Origin: Spirochaetales bacterium
GTDB lineage: Bacteria; Spirochaetota; Spirochaetia; DSM-27196; PWMO01
NCBI GenBank assembly: GCA_007130025.1
Contig: SLTF01000343.1
Location: 1 to 7,677, forward strand
Direction of reading: 5' to 3'
DNA length: 7,677 bases
Both the position numbers and the translations under genes were made by a program. The notes beneath the pieces are model-generated. The model was given only the letters and a program-made list of their open reading frames with translations. It was not told the DNA's origin and searched no databases. Shown in pieces: positions 1 to 5,556 of this stretch; position 1 is the first letter of the stretch; each line of letters opens with the position of its first letter.

Positions 1-59
1 AAGCCCCAGAGTGAAGATGCCACACTGACCGTCCACGCCTTCGGCGCGGGCGCCGGCAT
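1..59 (-). CDS. Alternative: start of a fourth gene of the ROK/NagB operon (partial)
   Basis: On the minus strand the kinase stop TGA (61-59) overlaps an ATG (59-57) as TGATG, a common translational-coupling arrangement. It opens a frame to the left edge beginning MPAPAPKAWTVSV. A purine-rich GAAAGAAG lies 6-7 nt upstream as a possible weak ribosome binding site. In favour is the tight chaining of the three genes before it. Against it are less typical codons (TCT, TCA, AGT, GCA) and an unrecognisable N-terminus. It is mutually exclusive with the plus-strand reading of the same bases, and I rate it slightly less likely. Confidence 0.3.
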   Translation of the reverse strand, partial: MPAPAPKAWTVSVASSLWG

Positions 60-78
60 CACGATCTTCTTTCGCTGA
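1..78 (+). CDS. Possible C-terminal end of an unidentified plus-strand gene (partial)
   Basis: An open frame runs from the left edge to a TGA at 76-78 and encodes 25 residues ending GAGAGITIFFR. I do not recognise the protein. The frame looks coding-like: most codons begin with a purine and end in C or G, and runs such as ACC GTC CAC GCC TTC GGC match the codon use of the confident genes here. If real, it is convergent with the ROK kinase and overlaps its 3' end by 20 nt, which is unusual but not rare. A competing reading on the minus strand (3-59) cannot hold at the same time. Only the sequence to the left can decide. Confidence 0.38.
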   Translation, partial: KPQSEDATLTVHAFGAGAGITIFFR

Positions 79-1000
79 GGTTCCGCGCGGCTTCCGCTGC
101 TCCGGCCATGCCCGCCCGATTCCCCAGGCGAGCGGATTCCACACGGCAGTTCTCCAGCAGATACGGGAAGCTGCATTGGGTAAGCGCCCGAGCCACGAGG
201 TCCGGCAGTTGGGGAATGGCCTCGGGAACCCCTCCGCCGATTACGACCACTTCGGGGGCGAGGATACTCATCGTCGCACCCACCACGCGCGCGATCATTC
301 CGGCGGCCGCCTCCATTACCGCTTCCGCGATGGGATCGCCGCTTTGATGCCGAGCGGCAAGCTCGGGGAACAACGCGCCATCGGCGCCTTCGGGGACCGC
401 GGTGCCACCACGGGCGCGGTATGCGGCGACCAGCTCCGGCGCACCGGTGAAACGCTCGAGGCAGCCGCGCTGTCCGCAGCCGCAGAGCGGTCCCGACGGG
501 TCCACGCAGACATGGCCGATTTCGCCCGCCATCCCGCGGTTGCCGGTCACCAGCCGCCCGTCGCAGACGATTCCGCCCCCGATGCCGGTCCCCCACGAGA
601 CGAAGAGCAACTCGCGTACGCCCCGATCGCGTGCCTCAGCGAGGGCGGCAAAGCTGCCGTCGTTTCCCGCCACGCACGGGACGCCCAGCCGCTCTGATAC
701 GGAGGCGCTCAGCGAGGTCCCCTGCCACGCGGAAAGGTTGACCGCCGGCCCGTGAACAAGGCCGTTGTCGTCGACCAGCCCCGGTGTTCCGATGCCAATC
801 GCGGCGACGTCCGACAACCCCTCGGGGCAGAGAGCGCCGACCGCCGCGATCAGGGCATCCATCAACGATTCGCAGCCCTCGTGCGCAGGAGTGGCCAGGA
901 TCAGGGTGCGCGTTGGAGCCGAGTTCTCAACCGGAAACAGACCGGCCTTGATGCTCGATCCACCGAGGTCGAGACCAATGATCGTCCTGCCGGGCTTCAT
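59..1000 (-). CDS. ROK-family sugar kinase (glucokinase / N-acetylhexosamine kinase type)
   Basis: This 313-residue protein has the full set of ROK kinase signatures, so it probably transfers phosphate from ATP to the 6-hydroxyl of a cytoplasmic hexose or amino sugar. Visible are the N-terminal phosphate loop LDLGGSSIKAG (D11), the catalytic Asp in GNDGS (D114), the glycine-rich GTGIGGGIVCDG (138-148), and the EIGH motif (E160, H163). CGCGQRGCLE follows, with zinc ligands C173, C175 and C180. A second nucleotide-binding segment is VVVIGGGVP (251-259). The length is normal for the family. I chose the ATG at 1000, not an upstream start at 1075, because it begins at the DLGG domain, forms an ATGA overlap with the preceding gene, and has GGTGGAAG just upstream. 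The substrate cannot be read from sequence. The neighbouring deaminase/deacetylase suggests GlcNAc or another N-acetylhexosamine; glucose remains possible. Confidence 0.9.
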   Translation of the reverse strand: MKPGRTIIGLDLGGSSIKAGLFPVENSAPTRTLILATPAHEGCESLMDALIAAVGALCPEGLSDVAAIGIGTPGLVDDNGLVHGPAVNLSAWQGTSLSASVSERLGVPCVAGNDGSFAALAEARDRGVRELLFVSWGTGIGGGIVCDGRLVTGNRGMAGEIGHVCVDPSGPLCGCGQRGCLERFTGAPELVAAYRARGGTAVPEGADGALFPELAARHQSGDPIAEAVMEAAAGMIARVVGATMSILAPEVVVIGGGVPEAIPQLPDLVARALTQCSFPYLLENCRVESARLGNRAGMAGAAEAARNLSERRS

Positions 1001-2124
1001 TGCGCTTCCACCGAGGTAAACGCATCCCGCCAGGTGATGCCGTCGGGAAGTGGCCCGCGGTCGATTGCGTCGCACGCGAAGAGCTGCTCGAAGACCATTC
1101 CGGCGGCGCCCGCGCAGACGTCGTCACGGCCCCAGCGCGATACGGAAACCTCCACCGGGTCCATCGCGGCCGAGACCACCTGAAGGCCCGGTCGAGAGCA
1201 CAATTTCCGCACCACCTGATCCCGCGCCCCGCGCAGCTCGCCGCCCAGCACCAGCCGCGCAGGATCCAGGGCGCCAATCAGCGGCCCCAGGCTCTCCATC
1301 AGTTCGCCGGTAAGGCGCTCGGTAGCCGATGAATCGTGAGGAACCAAGCGCAGCAGTTCCTGCGAGAGGCCAAACTGCGGCCCTCCCCCGGGTTTCACCC
1401 GCACGCTGAAGAACTCTCCGGCGCGAAAGCGTCGCCCGCGATACACCGTTCCTCCGGCAACCAGACCGAGCCCCACGGTGAAGAGGTCACCGGTGCGGCG
1501 GCCCAGCACGCAGAGCAGATCCTCGAGCCCTGCAGCCGGATGGAGCTCGCCCCACGCGCAGCAGTTGGCGTCGTTGTCCACCATCACCGGCACGGCGGCG
1601 CGACCGGAGCCCGCCCCTGCGGTTCGGGGGATGATAGAGACCGCTTCCACCTGGAGCGCATCGGAACGCACAAGCAGCGACCTCGCCGGATCCACAATGC
1701 CGGGAAGCGCCACCCCCACCGCGAATGGCACAAGACGTGCGCGTACGGCCCGGCTCATCAGCGCGCGGCACGCGGCCTCCACCGCGGCGGCCGGGTCGTT
1801 GGGGTGGCGGTTTCGCCCCCAGGTGCGCAGTCGCAGCCGACCCGCGTTGTCCAGAATCACCGCGCGAAACCGCTCGGCGGTCAGCTCCACTCCCCCTGCA
1901 AGCAGCCGCTCGTCGCGGATCGCGAGCACCACCGGGCGGCGCCCTCCCCGGCGCGACGCGTCGGTCACCCCGGCCTCCGCCACCACCCCCGCGCCGATCA
2001 GGTAGTTGACCACGTGGGTGACGGTGGATCGATCCATCCCCAGTCGACGAGCGAGCTCCACACGTGGCATCGCTCCGTCGCGTCGCAGGGTGCGCATCAC
2101 CAGCGGCAGGGCTGTGCCGTTCAT
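997..2124 (-). CDS. ROK-family transcriptional repressor (XylR/NagC-like)
   Basis: This 375-residue protein has an N-terminal winged helix-turn-helix (about residues 5-70, with VELARRLGMDRSTVTHVVNYL at 22-42) followed by a ROK sugar-binding domain (about 75-345). The second domain keeps VALPGIVD (138-145), VDNDANCCAWGE (182-193) and LVLGGEL (291-297). It lacks kinase features: the DxGGT phosphate loop is replaced by GVELTAERF, and the CxCGxxGC zinc cluster is missing (PGGGPQFGLSQE around 245-256). It is therefore most likely a DNA-binding sugar sensor and not an enzyme. Its ATG overlaps the stop of the preceding gene as ATGA, and its own stop overlaps the kinase start in the same way. The XylR-like dyad in the operon leader is its probable target, which would give autoregulation. 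The inducer is unknown; an amino sugar or its 6-phosphate is the natural guess from context. Confidence 0.88.
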   Translation of the reverse strand: MNGTALPLVMRTLRRDGAMPRVELARRLGMDRSTVTHVVNYLIGAGVVAEAGVTDASRRGGRRPVVLAIRDERLLAGGVELTAERFRAVILDNAGRLRLRTWGRNRHPNDPAAAVEAACRALMSRAVRARLVPFAVGVALPGIVDPARSLLVRSDALQVEAVSIIPRTAGAGSGRAAVPVMVDNDANCCAWGELHPAAGLEDLLCVLGRRTGDLFTVGLGLVAGGTVYRGRRFRAGEFFSVRVKPGGGPQFGLSQELLRLVPHDSSATERLTGELMESLGPLIGALDPARLVLGGELRGARDQVVRKLCSRPGLQVVSAAMDPVEVSVSRWGRDDVCAGAAGMVFEQLFACDAIDRGPLPDGITWRDAFTSVEAQ

Positions 2125-4475
2125 CGGTTTTCCGCGCGGCGGCGCAGCTCCCGCGAATGTCTGCCGAACTCCGCGAGGCTCATCTCGCGCAGGAAGACAA
2201 ATCCTCGCGTCGCACGGATCAGCGCGCTCGGGTGTTCGTAGAAGAACTCGCGCCCGAGGCAGGTGGAGAGGGTGTTGTACTGCTCCACCTGGATTCGCTG
2301 CGCCAGCTCGGGGAAGGGGCCGTCGTGCTCGTAGCTCGGGAAGGACGCATCACGCTGCGAGATGTAGGTGTGCATGAACGACGAGTGCTGCAGGGTGAGC
2401 ATGTTCAGCGACACCGGCACGTAGACGTTTGCCTCCGACGGGTGGAAGCGGTACCAGATGTTGCGGTACCCCACCACGGTCAGATCGGTCCGGCCGCTCT
2501 TCTCTTCATAGATCCGAAGCCCCTCGGCCACCGCCTGCATCACCTTGTAGTGCGTGTCGGGGCCGCTCCCCTCGGGATCGAAGGCAACCGTCACCACGTC
2601 GGGTCGAACCTTCGACAGGAGGTCCAGCACGGGAACCGCATCGCGGGCGATGGTCGGTTCTTCGGTGAAGATTTCGCCCTGGTAGAACCCCAGCCGCAGG
2701 TGCTCAACGGACTGATCGTTCCAGCCGAAGTAGCCCCAGAGACAGGCGGATTCCCACTCGCGGCACATCCCTTTCAGGCGCTGGATGTAGGGAAGATCCT
2801 TCTTGCCGGGGTACTGCGTCTCAAAGTAGTTGATGAGCTCCTCGTTGCGGTGCTCGATGTCGTCCAGATCGATCTCTTCAAAGACGGTGACCAGATCGCG
2901 GAAGAACCGGCGCGTGGTGCCCTCTTCCTGGAGCTCAAGCGAGTTGGCGGCGATGCCGTCGAGGTAGACCCAGACGTCGTGATCGCGGTAGCGGTCCTCC
3001 TGGAAGTACCCGGAGTCCAGCAGCAGCCGGAGCTCTTCGCGCCGGGTTGCCAATGCGCGCTGCAGCATGCGGCAGACGGAGAGCACGTAGGTGTTGGTCA
3101 CTGCGGTGAAACCGCTGGTCATGGTGGCAAAGTGATGGTAGTTGCTGTGCTCGCGGATGTTACGGACTACGCTCGGCAGGTAGCCGAGCATGATGTCGTC
3201 GTGATGCGGCTCGGTGTGGAGGAAGCGGGTGCTGGTCTGCGACCGCATCCCCGCCTCGATTTTGGCGACCAGAGAATCGACCACGGCGCGGTTGATTGAC
3301 TCTACGCCCCCAGCCCCCTTGGTGCCGGACCCCGGACGGACTACCCTGCCAAGGAGCAGCTTCCCAAGTTCGGTGCTGCGGTAGTCGGCCTCGGTGAGGC
3401 GGCGGACCGGTTTGCCCGTGGCCACGGAGACGTCGATCACCACTCGCTCGACCTGCTCCGGCGTGAGTGGGTCCGTCTCGGCGAAGGCCAGCACCCGACG
3501 CTCCCCGAGCCGGCAGGCGGCACCCTGCGTGAGGTAAAAGCGAGCGTTGGGCAGTGAGTGCAGGGCGGCCGCGGGAACGCGAAGATCGCCGGTCTCTTCG
3601 ATGGCACGGCGTACCACCTCGGCCTTGGCCTCGCCTGCGGCCATGATCACGGCAACGCAGTCGCGGTTGTGGGTGATGGTCTCCAGACCGACGGTGATCA
3701 CCAGCCGCTTGCGCGCCACCTCAATGCCCCCGAGGTCGGAGGCCGCCGCGGCCTGGGTCTCGTAGTTGACCTCGGTGAGGCGGGTGGGGGAGTAGGGACT
3801 GGATCCGCGCACGTTGAACCCGATATGGCCGTCCGGACCGATCCCGCCGAGAAAGAACCCGATGCCGCCCATCTCGCGGATGCGCTCCTCGTACTGCGCG
3901 CAGAACTGGTCGATGCGATAGATGGCGTCGCGTTTGCGCTCTTCGTCGCGGGTACGCGGATTGCGGTAGCGCAGCCCGAGGTCGATCGGCTCATCGCCCC
4001 AGAAGCGCTCCAGCTCATCGGGCAGGGGGATGTCCTCGCAGTTGATCAGCAGGGCGCGGTCGGGATCGAGCCCGAAGTTCTCCAGGTAGTACTTCTGCAC
4101 GTAGAAATAGAAGCTGTTCTGGTGGCGCGGATTGATGGGGTAGAACTCGTCGATCTGCACAAACCGAAGCCCTGCCATCTCCGGCTTGACGGCGGGATCG
4201 ATGCCGCGCTGCTCGAGCTCTTCGCGGACCGCGGGCATCTCCCACCCTGCGCGCAGGCGTGCCACTTCCTTCATGAAGAACTCCGGTGTTCGACCGGTGG
4301 GAAGCGATATCACCCCCTCGGGGTTGGTCTGCACCCACTCCAGAAACCGCAGGGCGGTCAGGGTTCCCAGCGCCGGAAAGTTCTCAACCACCAGCACGCC
4401 GATATGTTCACTCCCAGGATACCGAAGCTCCCTGCCGCTCTGCTCCAGGGTGATTTGTTCTACACGCGACGTCAT
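2121..4475 (-). CDS. Glucosamine-6-phosphate deaminase-like / PIG-L N-deacetylase fusion protein
   Basis: This 784-residue protein has two domains. Residues about 25-335 are a NagB-type deaminase/isomerase: LPTGRTP (58-64), QIDEFYPI (107-114, D109 matching the catalytic Asp72 of E. coli NagB) and GIGPDGHIGFN (211-221, D215 and H217 matching Asp141 and His143). E. coli Glu148 is replaced by V222. A Gly-rich linker (380-391) leads to a PIG-L/LmbE metal-dependent deacetylase domain: PHHDD (423-427) and GSGPDTHYK (636-644), with a long helical, charged insert between them. Such long NagB/PIG-L proteins are known, notably in Bacteroidota, usually annotated simply as glucosamine-6-phosphate deaminase. 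The inferred role is deacetylation of an N-acetylamino-sugar phosphate followed by deamination/isomerisation to a ketose phosphate. The start is supported by AAGGAGC, 4 nt before the ATG. It is the first gene of the operon. Confidence 0.88.
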   Translation of the reverse strand: MTSRVEQITLEQSGRELRYPGSEHIGVLVVENFPALGTLTALRFLEWVQTNPEGVISLPTGRTPEFFMKEVARLRAGWEMPAVREELEQRGIDPAVKPEMAGLRFVQIDEFYPINPRHQNSFYFYVQKYYLENFGLDPDRALLINCEDIPLPDELERFWGDEPIDLGLRYRNPRTRDEERKRDAIYRIDQFCAQYEERIREMGGIGFFLGGIGPDGHIGFNVRGSSPYSPTRLTEVNYETQAAAASDLGGIEVARKRLVITVGLETITHNRDCVAVIMAAGEAKAEVVRRAIEETGDLRVPAAALHSLPNARFYLTQGAACRLGERRVLAFAETDPLTPEQVERVVIDVSVATGKPVRRLTEADYRSTELGKLLLGRVVRPGSGTKGAGGVESINRAVVDSLVAKIEAGMRSQTSTRFLHTEPHHDDIMLGYLPSVVRNIREHSNYHHFATMTSGFTAVTNTYVLSVCRMLQRALATRREELRLLLDSGYFQEDRYRDHDVWVYLDGIAANSLELQEEGTTRRFFRDLVTVFEEIDLDDIEHRNEELINYFETQYPGKKDLPYIQRLKGMCREWESACLWGYFGWNDQSVEHLRLGFYQGEIFTEEPTIARDAVPVLDLLSKVRPDVVTVAFDPEGSGPDTHYKVMQAVAEGLRIYEEKSGRTDLTVVGYRNIWYRFHPSEANVYVPVSLNMLTLQHSSFMHTYISQRDASFPSYEHDGPFPELAQRIQVEQYNTLSTCLGREFFYEHPSALIRATRGFVFLREMSLAEFGRHSRELRRRAENR

Positions 4476-4479
4476 ACTT

Positions 4480-4486
4480 GCTCCTT
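4480..4486 (-). promoter_or_regulatory. Ribosome binding site of the NagB/PIG-L gene
   Basis: The minus strand reads AAGGAGC, then AAGT, then the ATG at 4475-4473. This good Shine-Dalgarno match fixes the start of the fusion gene. It directly abuts the operator-like dyad (4487-4513), so bound repressor would cover the edge of the leader. Confidence 0.75.
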
Positions 4487-4513
4487 GTTAGTTTGTTGAA
4501 TCAATCAACTAAC
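4487..4513. promoter_or_regulatory. XylR-type ROK repressor operator (inverted repeat)
   Basis: A 27-bp dyad is centred on position 4500, with arms GTTAGTTTGTTGA and TCAATCAACTAAC that pair at 11 of 13 positions. The plus-strand left half TTAGTTTGTT, the 5-nt centre and the 25-bp core length match the layout of the Bacillus XylR operator as I remember it (TTAGTTTGTT, 5 nt, AACAAACTAA); the right half matches at 8 of 10. XylR is a ROK-family repressor, and a ROK repressor is the second gene of this operon. The dyad lies between the predicted transcription start and the ribosome binding site, a position suited to blocking early elongation or promoter clearance. Confidence 0.72.
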
Positions 4514-4527
4514 TATCGTTGAAGTGC

Positions 4528-4556
4528 AGAATAGCGCGTGCTCCGGACGCTGTCAA
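4528..4556 (-). promoter_or_regulatory. Sigma-70-type promoter of the NagB/PIG-L - ROK operon
   Basis: On the minus strand a perfect -35 box TTGACA (4556-4551) is separated by exactly 17 nt from TATTCT (4533-4528; 5 of 6 matches to TATAAT). Transcription would begin near 4521, giving a leader of about 45 nt that contains the operator dyad and the ribosome binding site. The near-consensus strength is what one expects of a promoter held down by a repressor. Confidence 0.82.
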
Positions 4557-4564
4557 GGGCGCTT

Positions 4565-4579
4565 CGCGGCTCTGCCGCG
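4565..4579. repeat. Short GC-rich inverted repeat between divergent promoters
   Basis: CGCGGC (4565-4570) and GCCGCG (4574-4579) form a perfect 6-bp inverted repeat around a TCT loop. It lies between the two predicted divergent -35 boxes (4551-4556 and 4585-4590). It could be a protein-binding site or a chance palindrome in GC-rich DNA; nothing here assigns it a function. Confidence 0.35.
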
Positions 4580-4584
4580 GACGA

Positions 4585-4613
4585 CTGTCAGGCGGCAGCG
4601 ATTCTGATAGACT
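4585..4613 (+). promoter_or_regulatory. Candidate promoter of rdgB, close to the start codon
   Basis: CTGTCA (4585-4590) and TAGACT (4608-4613) are separated by 17 nt, each matching 4 of 6 consensus positions. The predicted start of transcription (about 4619-4621) falls on or next to the ATG at 4621. No Shine-Dalgarno sequence is visible in the preceding 20 bases, which agrees with a leaderless message. The individual boxes are weak, so a chance match is possible. Confidence 0.4.
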
Positions 4614-4620
4614 GCGCTGC

Positions 4621-5205
4621 ATGGATATTCTTCTGGCAAGCAACAACGCGCACAAGGTGCGCGAACTGACGAGCATCTTCGCCCCCGACCGCGTGATCAC
4701 TCCGCGGGAGATCGGGCTGGACTTTTCGTTTGAAGAGACCGGGGACACCTTCTTCGCCAACGCCTACGGAAAGGCGGAGGCGCTCTGGCGACTGTGCGGA
4801 GGCGACTACGTGGTGGTTGCCGACGACTCGGGCATCTGCGTGGACGCGCTCGGGGGAGCCCCCGGGGTCTATTCGGCGCGTTTTGGCGGTGACGTGGGAG
4901 TAGACAGCGATGAGGCGCGCACGGCGCTCCTGCTCGAGCGAATGACGGGAAAAACCGCGCGCGGGGCGCACTACGTCTGTTGCATGGTTGCGGTCCTGGG
5001 ACCCGATCGTTTTCTGTGTACCCAGGAGACCTGGCACGGCGAAATCGCCCACCAGCGCTCCACGGGAACCGGCGGGTTTGGCTACGATCCGGTATTCTGG
5101 CTCGCTGACCGCGGCTGCACCGTCGCGGACATCACCGACAACGAGAAGCACGCCCTCTCGCACCGCGGGAAGGCGGCACGGACGCTTCGGACGCTCCTCG
5201 CGTAG
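4621..5205 (+). CDS. rdgB: XTP/dITP pyrophosphatase (RdgB/HAM1 family)
   Basis: This 194-residue protein is the house-cleaning nucleotide pyrophosphatase that hydrolyses dITP, XTP and related deaminated purine nucleotides to monophosphates plus pyrophosphate, keeping them out of DNA and RNA. The family motifs are in order: LLASNNAHKVREL (4-16, substrate and phosphate contacts), EETGDTFFANA (38-48), VADDSGICVDALGGAPGVYSAR within 66-87 (catalytic D69), GTGGFGYDPVF (149-159) and EKHALSHRG (175-183). The length matches E. coli RdgB (197). I placed the start at 4621 because the MDILLASNN opening matches the family N-terminus; an in-frame start at 4519 would add 34 residues unlike any RdgB and would run through the divergent promoter. 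The gene is transcribed away from operon A and towards the chorismate mutase gene, with 36 nt between the two stop codons. Confidence 0.95.
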   Translation: MDILLASNNAHKVRELTSIFAPDRVITPREIGLDFSFEETGDTFFANAYGKAEALWRLCGGDYVVVADDSGICVDALGGAPGVYSARFGGDVGVDSDEARTALLLERMTGKTARGAHYVCCMVAVLGPDRFLCTQETWHGEIAHQRSTGTGGFGYDPVFWLADRGCTVADITDNEKHALSHRGKAARTLRTLLA

Positions 5206-5241
5206 CGCATCGATTCTCGCGCTGCGGGCACAGCCGGGGCG

Positions 5242-5556
5242 TCAGATCTCTTCTCCGTCCCGGATCTGCTCGTGGCGGCGGATTACCTCGCGGGTGATAA
5301 ACTGCAGGAACTTCTCCGTGAAGCCGGGGTCGAGGTCTGCATCCTGGGCAAGCTGATGGAGTCGGGCGATCTGCCGCTGCTCGCGGGCCGAATCTCCCGG
5401 GGGCAGATCGTGCTCCCGCTTGTAGTACCCCACGTTCTTGGTGACCTTGAACCGCTCCGCGAGCAGATAGACCAGCGCCGCGTCGATGTTGTCGATGCTG
5501 CGCCGGTACGCCGCCAGCTCGGGGTGCTGTTCCTCCGGGGTGTGGTTTCCGCTCAC
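5242..5556 (-). CDS. AroQ-type monofunctional chorismate mutase
   Basis: This small all-helical protein (104 residues) should convert chorismate to prephenate on the way to phenylalanine and tyrosine. Aligned without gaps to the E. coli P-protein mutase domain, the active-site residues fall at matching spacing: R18 (Arg11), R35 (Arg28), K46 (Lys39), D55 (Asp48), R58 (Arg51) and E59 (Glu52). The position of Gln88 is H95. LLAERFKVTKNVGYYK and the RRHEQ tail resemble the clade of stand-alone mutases that end in an R-x-H motif. Translation probably begins at the GTG at 5556, which overlaps the preceding gene's stop as GTGA; a second GTG at 5559 is equally possible, and there is no internal Met. 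No clear ribosome binding site is visible, so it probably depends on coupling to the M20 gene. An isochorismate pyruvate-lyase role is less likely. Confidence 0.85.
   Translation of the reverse strand: MSGNHTPEEQHPELAAYRRSIDNIDAALVYLLAERFKVTKNVGYYKREHDLPPGDSAREQRQIARLHQLAQDADLDPGFTEKFLQFITREVIRRHEQIRDGEEI

Noticed and set aside
1001..1075. N-terminal extension of the ROK kinase to a start at 1075
   Set aside because: It would add 25 basic residues before the conserved GLDLGG opening and overlap the repressor gene by 79 nt, while the ATG at 1000 gives the usual 4-nt overlap.
1336..2241. 301-codon open frame on the plus strand opposite the ROK repressor
   Set aside because: The translation is His/Arg/Pro-rich without a domain, and the minus strand carries a clear winged-helix plus ROK protein.
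2064..3299. 411-codon open frame on the plus strand opposite the NagB/PIG-L and repressor genes
   Set aside because: It crosses the boundary between two confident minus-strand genes, and its Val/His/Gly/Asp-rich translation is a typical mirror of the real frame.
3558..4499. 313-codon open frame on the plus strand opposite the NagB domain
   Set aside because: It covers the conserved deaminase motifs on the other strand and ends inside the operator; no family resemblance is seen.
4519..4620. N-terminal extension of rdgB to 4519
   Set aside because: It would translate the divergent promoter region and add 34 residues absent from RdgB/HAM1 proteins.
5206..5241. Bidirectional terminator between the convergent rdgB and chorismate mutase genes
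   Set aside because: Only a 4-bp stem (GCTG/CAGC) is found and there is no T-run; nothing else is visible in these 36 bases.
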